From positions 1 through 35,517 of the forward strand of contig CAJOKD010000020.1 in assembly GCA_905235085.1 (NCBI GenBank): a DNA stretch of 35,517 nt, given 5' to 3'. The notes under the pieces are model-generated. The model did not search any database, was not told the DNA's origin, and saw only the letters and a program-made list of their open reading frames with translations. Positions 33,173-35,517 of this stretch are shown in pieces. Positions within the stretch are counted from its first letter, which is position 1. The number at the start of each line of letters is the position of its first letter. The translations under genes were made by a program, and so were the position numbers. Source of the stretch: an uncultured Bacteroidales bacterium (GTDB lineage Bacteria; Bacteroidota; Bacteroidia; Bacteroidales; UBA932).

Positions 33173-34116
33173 TTTATCATTGGTAAAATATATGGGTCAG
33201 TTATTTGACCCTCTTTAAAACCAGCATGGTCACTTCCGTCTCTCTGTATTAATCGTAATAATCTTCTAATGAGATTATCTGTTCTAATAGCATTTGCATT
33301 ATTAACATCTTGTGTAGATCCATTAGATGCTGGAATTCCATGTCCTAATACTTCATGTCCAGAAATAACAGATCTGTCATCAGAGGGTAAATCATAAACA
33401 ATGAAGGAGTGTGATCCACTTCTAGTTGGTATGTTCATTCCTTCTCCATAATGCCTAACCCAGGCCGTACTTAATTGCCCTTCGGCTGTGACCATTTTTT
33501 TACCAAATCCAGAACCATGGATCTTATCCATATAGTCAATGAAGGCGTTTGCTCCTTCTGTTGATGTGTAGTCGCCTTGAACATATTCAACATTGAAAAC
33601 ACTTTTTGAGTTTATTGCATTCACAAGCATTGAAATATAAGTGTCTTCATCAATAGAAAGATTAACTCCCTGCTTCGCTTTGTTTAAATCATCTTCATCA
33701 ATATATTTAAAAGATTTTCCTTTTATATCTATCAAAGCCCTGATTTTGGAGAATTTTTCATCTGCTAAGATGTGATAAATATCATCACGGAAATTTTGAG
33801 CATCTTGAACTGTCACGCCTCTTATTTTCCTCCCCTCCGGATCCACGAAATTCACCGGGTTATCTCCGCAGAAGTTGTACGGCGACAGGTGTGGATACTT
33901 TGCAGCCATCGGGTCCTGCTGGAGCCATCGGCCGATGACAGGGTCATAGAGCCTTGCTCCGTAGTCGAGGTAAGGGAGGCCTGCAATCGAGTCCTGCTCC
34001 TCCTTGGCGTTATACCGCCACCTGTTGATTGATGTCGTCTGCATGGTGCTGTCTGCTACCCTCTCCCCGTAGGCGTAATAGTCGTTCGACCGTCCCGCCG
34101 GACAGGTCCACCACAC
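33169..34116 (-). CDS. Displaced Rhs C-terminal cassette A: core stub with toxin-like tip containing HE-x-x-x-H
   Basis: This is a 315-aa frame, read from a GTG because an 8-base deletion has cut the core stub away from its upstream start (see 34010-34159). From residue 12 the core follows: NDYYAYGERV, LPYLDYGARLYDPVIGRWLQ, PYNFCGDNPVNFVDPEG. The tip starts right after, at RKIRGVTVQDAQNFRDD. It contains VISGHEVLGHGIPASNG (His254, Glu255, His259), which resembles a zinc-peptidase helix but with one residue more between the histidines than HExxH. A metallopeptidase toxin is therefore possible, not shown. The stop overlaps the next gene by 4 bases. The tip DNA is AT-rich. Confidence 0.72.
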   Translation of the reverse strand: MWWTCPAGRSNDYYAYGERVADSTMQTTSINRWRYNAKEEQDSIAGLPYLDYGARLYDPVIGRWLQQDPMAAKYPHLSPYNFCGDNPVNFVDPEGRKIRGVTVQDAQNFRDDIYHILADEKFSKIRALIDIKGKSFKYIDEDDLNKAKQGVNLSIDEDTYISMLVNAINSKSVFNVEYVQGDYTSTEGANAFIDYMDKIHGSGFGKKMVTAEGQLSTAWVRHYGEGMNIPTRSGSHSFIVYDLPSDDRSVISGHEVLGHGIPASNGSTQDVNNANAIRTDNLIRRLLRLIQRDGSDHAGFKEGQITDPYILPMIK

Positions 34117-34145
34117 TCCTCACCGATCCGAGGCAGTCCTTTACA
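33834..34145 (-). repeat. Rhs core repeat, copy A (with 8-base deletion)
   Basis: This GC-rich 312-base block encodes the conserved Rhs core stub. It aligns with copy B (32331-32573) and copy C (from 35312 to the window edge). It retains the 78-base segment missing from copy B but lacks 8 bases (TGCTCGAG in plus orientation in copy B) at 34087/34088, which shifts the reading frame. Similarity stops abruptly at the NFVDPEG codons, where the unique tip begins. Confidence 0.85.
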
Positions 34146-34159
34146 TGTAGATTACTCAT
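34010..34159 (-). pseudogene. Frameshifted 5' part of the cassette A core stub
   Basis: This 49-codon frame starts with ATG at 34159, overlapping the stop of the preceding candidate immunity gene as ATGA. It encodes MSNLHVKDCLGSVRSVVDLS, the expected start of an Rhs core stub, then GGTVERLLRL... out of frame to a stop at 34010. Compared with copy B, 8 bases are missing, so the tip of cassette A is no longer in frame with this start. Ribosomes could restart at the GTG at 34116, or the cassette may be silent unless recombination repairs it. Confidence 0.7.
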
Positions 34160-34671
34160 TCATCTGAATACATTACTTCAAAACTATAGCCCATCGGACA
34201 TCTCCTAAGTTTATATAAATCATATTGGAGCAAATAAGGAAAACTATTAGGATCGAATCTTGTTTCAAATAAACACCCAGTATTAATGCTACTAAGCATA
34301 GGCTCCTTATCCTTGATGTACACCATGATCCATTCCCCATCTAAGGTTGGTTCAAAACACTTGATATCTTTATAAAGAAAACCTTCAAAGTATTTGTTAA
34401 TATCTTCTTTTAAGATAATGGATTCTTCAATATTTATGGGTTTATTATGCTCAGTGCTGTGTGGCTTAATCTTATAACTATGTATACTATTGTCTTTGTG
34501 GTACCATACTATGTTGAAATCATTGAAAGCAACAGAATATAGAAAAACAGTATCTACTTCTTTTTGTGTTTTTAATATCAGCCTATCTGTTCTTTTCTGG
34601 AGGGATAATTGAGCGCTACAACTACAAAATACATAAGCAATAAGAGCTATTATTGATAATTTCTTCATCAT
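34156..34671 (-). CDS. Candidate immunity lipoprotein of the Rhs tip with JAMM motif (cassette C)
   Basis: This 171-aa protein has an N-terminal signal, MMKKLSIIALIAYVFCSCSA, whose Cys18 could be lipidated. The mature part (about 150 aa) is mixed alpha/beta and matches no family I recognise. The ATG overlaps the stop of the upstream Rhs tip by 4 bases (ATGA), and its own stop overlaps the ATG of the cassette A stub in the same way. AT-rich sequence suggests acquisition together with the tip. The immunity role is inferred from this toxin-then-immunity arrangement. Confidence 0.78.
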   Translation of the reverse strand: MMKKLSIIALIAYVFCSCSAQLSLQKRTDRLILKTQKEVDTVFLYSVAFNDFNIVWYHKDNSIHSYKIKPHSTEHNKPINIEESIILKEDINKYFEGFLYKDIKCFEPTLDGEWIMVYIKDKEPMLSSINTGCLFETRFDPNSFPYLLQYDLYKLRRCPMGYSFEVMYSDE

Positions 34672-35517
34672 TTAATTGGTGATTGGTTGCCCATTTGAGT
34701 AAATACATCATATTTGATATTTATAAGAATACCGTTTTCGTTGAAAAAAGCTACTCGACCATTTTGGACATCTATCAGAAATGAATTCCCAGCAAAGCCA
34801 TACTTACGTAATTCTCCTATCCACCACTTATCACGTTGAGAAGGCGAGGAGCCATCAGGATGAGTATGCCAAAAATATTTAATATCACTGGCTGGTCCGC
34901 CAATTTGATTGTCTTTGCCCCCAATTCTAAATGGTTTCACTGACCACCTTGTTTCTATGCTTCCATCTTGAAGAGTTTGTGTTTGCATTGCGGATCCTGG
35001 ATCCCATAATCGAGCCGTACTGTCGCTATTTAAAGCATGGCCACCGTTTTCGACTCTTGTCTCGGGCGAAGTCCCACTATTGATTGTTGCCAGAACTGTT
35101 GATTGGACATCTTTCTGTATTTGACCCGTTGGAATATGCATTACATTCTTACTCTCAGATAGATTACCCGTGTAATATAAACCCGATTTTGTTGCCGCTT
35201 TGACACTTCTTGCAACTGAGCCTCTTACAAGATATGAACCGGTGGATTTTTTACCATCATCTCCGATAAGTTTAACTTTGCCCCGAAAATTCTTAGCGTA
35301 AATAGGATCCCTTCCATCCGGATCCACGAAATTCACCGGGTTATCCCCGCAGAAGTTGTACGGCGACAGGTGCGGGTACTTCTCCGCCATCGGGTCCTGC
35401 TGGAGCCATCGGCCGATGACAGGGTCATATAGCCTTGCACCGTAGTCGAGGTACGGGAGTCCTGCTATGGAGTCCTGCTCCTCCTTGGCGTTGTACCGCC
35501 ACCTGTTGATTGATGTC
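34668..35517 (-). CDS. Rhs-family protein, C-terminal part with JAMM-type toxin tip (continues beyond window)
   Basis: The frame is open to the right edge, so this is the 3' end of a larger Rhs gene. The visible core reads RWRYNAKEEQDSIAGLPYL, DYGARLYDPVIGRWLQQDP and PYNFCGDNPVNFVDPDG. The tip of about 220 aa begins RDPIYAKNFRGKVKLIG. Near its end it holds YFWHTHPDGSSPSQRDKWW (34830-34868 encode the core): HxHP followed by SxxD, the metal-binding JAMM/MPN motif of isopeptidases. JAB-type domains are known among polymorphic toxin tips. The stop overlaps the next gene by 4 bases. Rhs proteins form a shell around the tip and deliver it to neighbours, often through type VI secretion; no delivery gene is in this window. 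Confidence 0.82.
   Translation of the reverse strand, partial: TSINRWRYNAKEEQDSIAGLPYLDYGARLYDPVIGRWLQQDPMAEKYPHLSPYNFCGDNPVNFVDPDGRDPIYAKNFRGKVKLIGDDGKKSTGSYLVRGSVARSVKAATKSGLYYTGNLSESKNVMHIPTGQIQKDVQSTVLATINSGTSPETRVENGGHALNSDSTARLWDPGSAMQTQTLQDGSIETRWSVKPFRIGGKDNQIGGPASDIKYFWHTHPDGSSPSQRDKWWIGELRKYGFAGNSFLIDVQNGRVAFFNENGILINIKYDVFTQMGNQSPIK
35312..35517 (-). repeat. Rhs core repeat, copy C (intact, runs off the window)
   Basis: This GC-rich block closely matches copies A and B and includes the segment missing from copy B. It is in frame with the rest of the main Rhs gene. The unique tip diverges immediately after the codons for NFVDPDG. Confidence 0.85.

Noticed and set aside
32094..33360. 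Shared VISGH residues in the tips of cassettes A and B
   Set aside because: Only five residues agree, with no similarity on either side at protein or DNA level, so common ancestry cannot be supported.
30611..35517. Possible insertion sequence or integrase driving the Rhs region
   Set aside because: No transposase, integrase, terminal inverted repeats or tRNA attachment site is visible; the core repeats alone explain the mosaic.
1..35517. CRISPR array, tRNA or rRNA genes
   Set aside because: No regularly spaced short repeats and no recognisable tRNA or rRNA sequence were seen on either strand.

Overview
The window looks like a chromosome segment of a Bacteroidales bacterium, probably gut-associated. 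The evidence is Bacteroidetes-type promoter boxes (TAnnTTTG), Cys-anchored lipoproteins, a Bacteroidetes putative-porin (Porin_10-like) protein, a eukaryote-type (GT3) glycogen synthase fused to a phosphorylase, a DUF4369/TlpA-like lipoprotein and Rhs core segments ending in a NFVDPEG-type motif. Positions 1 to about 30,600 are GC-rich, ordinary, densely packed chromosome. From about 30,600 to the right edge the DNA becomes AT-rich, apart from short GC-rich repeats, and is an accessory Rhs toxin region.

Layout. (1) 310-3753, minus strand: greA, a HIT-family protein, a TlpA-like lipoprotein and an NhaC-type antiporter, with a likely terminator at 53-76. (2) 3869-17730, minus strand: a tightly packed run of seven genes in the transcription order UvrD/PcrA-like helicase, glycogen branching enzyme, glycogen debranching enzyme, GT4 glycosyltransferase, GH57 amylase, a 1412-aa glycogen synthase-phosphorylase fusion, and ribF. 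The five middle genes cover glycogen elongation, branching, debranching and phosphorolysis. No ADP-glucose pyrophosphorylase gene is present, which fits a UDP-glucose-type GT3 synthase. (3) 17798-21798, plus strand: an outer-membrane putative porin and an MltF-like lytic transglycosylase. (4) 21688-24915, minus strand: an M13 metallopeptidase lipoprotein and a LolC/FtsX-type permease, whose 3' end overlaps the transglycosylase gene by 111 bases on the opposite strand. (5) 25000-30589, plus strand: a BASS-like transporter, a GH2 glycosidase lipoprotein and a SUMF1 + Asp-box propeller fusion; the two hydrolase-type genes form a likely glycan-processing pair.

(6) 30611-35517, minus strand: the most interesting part. 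It holds the 3' end of an Rhs gene that runs out of the window and three Rhs C-terminal cassettes in tandem. Each cassette has a conserved core stub, a variable toxin-like tip that diverges right after the NFVDP[ED]G motif, and then one or two small exported proteins that are candidate immunity factors. Most junctions are 4-base ATGA or GTGA overlaps, so the chain appears translationally coupled from end to end. The tips differ: one has a JAMM-type HxHP...SxxD motif, one an HE-x-x-x-H motif, and one is short and probably frameshifted. The two displaced stubs carry distinct small deletions (8 bases, and 78 bases between 8-base direct repeats). The candidate immunity proteins all have signal peptides, which suggests that the toxins act in the periplasm or envelope. 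All functional statements come from reading the sequence; no database search was run.
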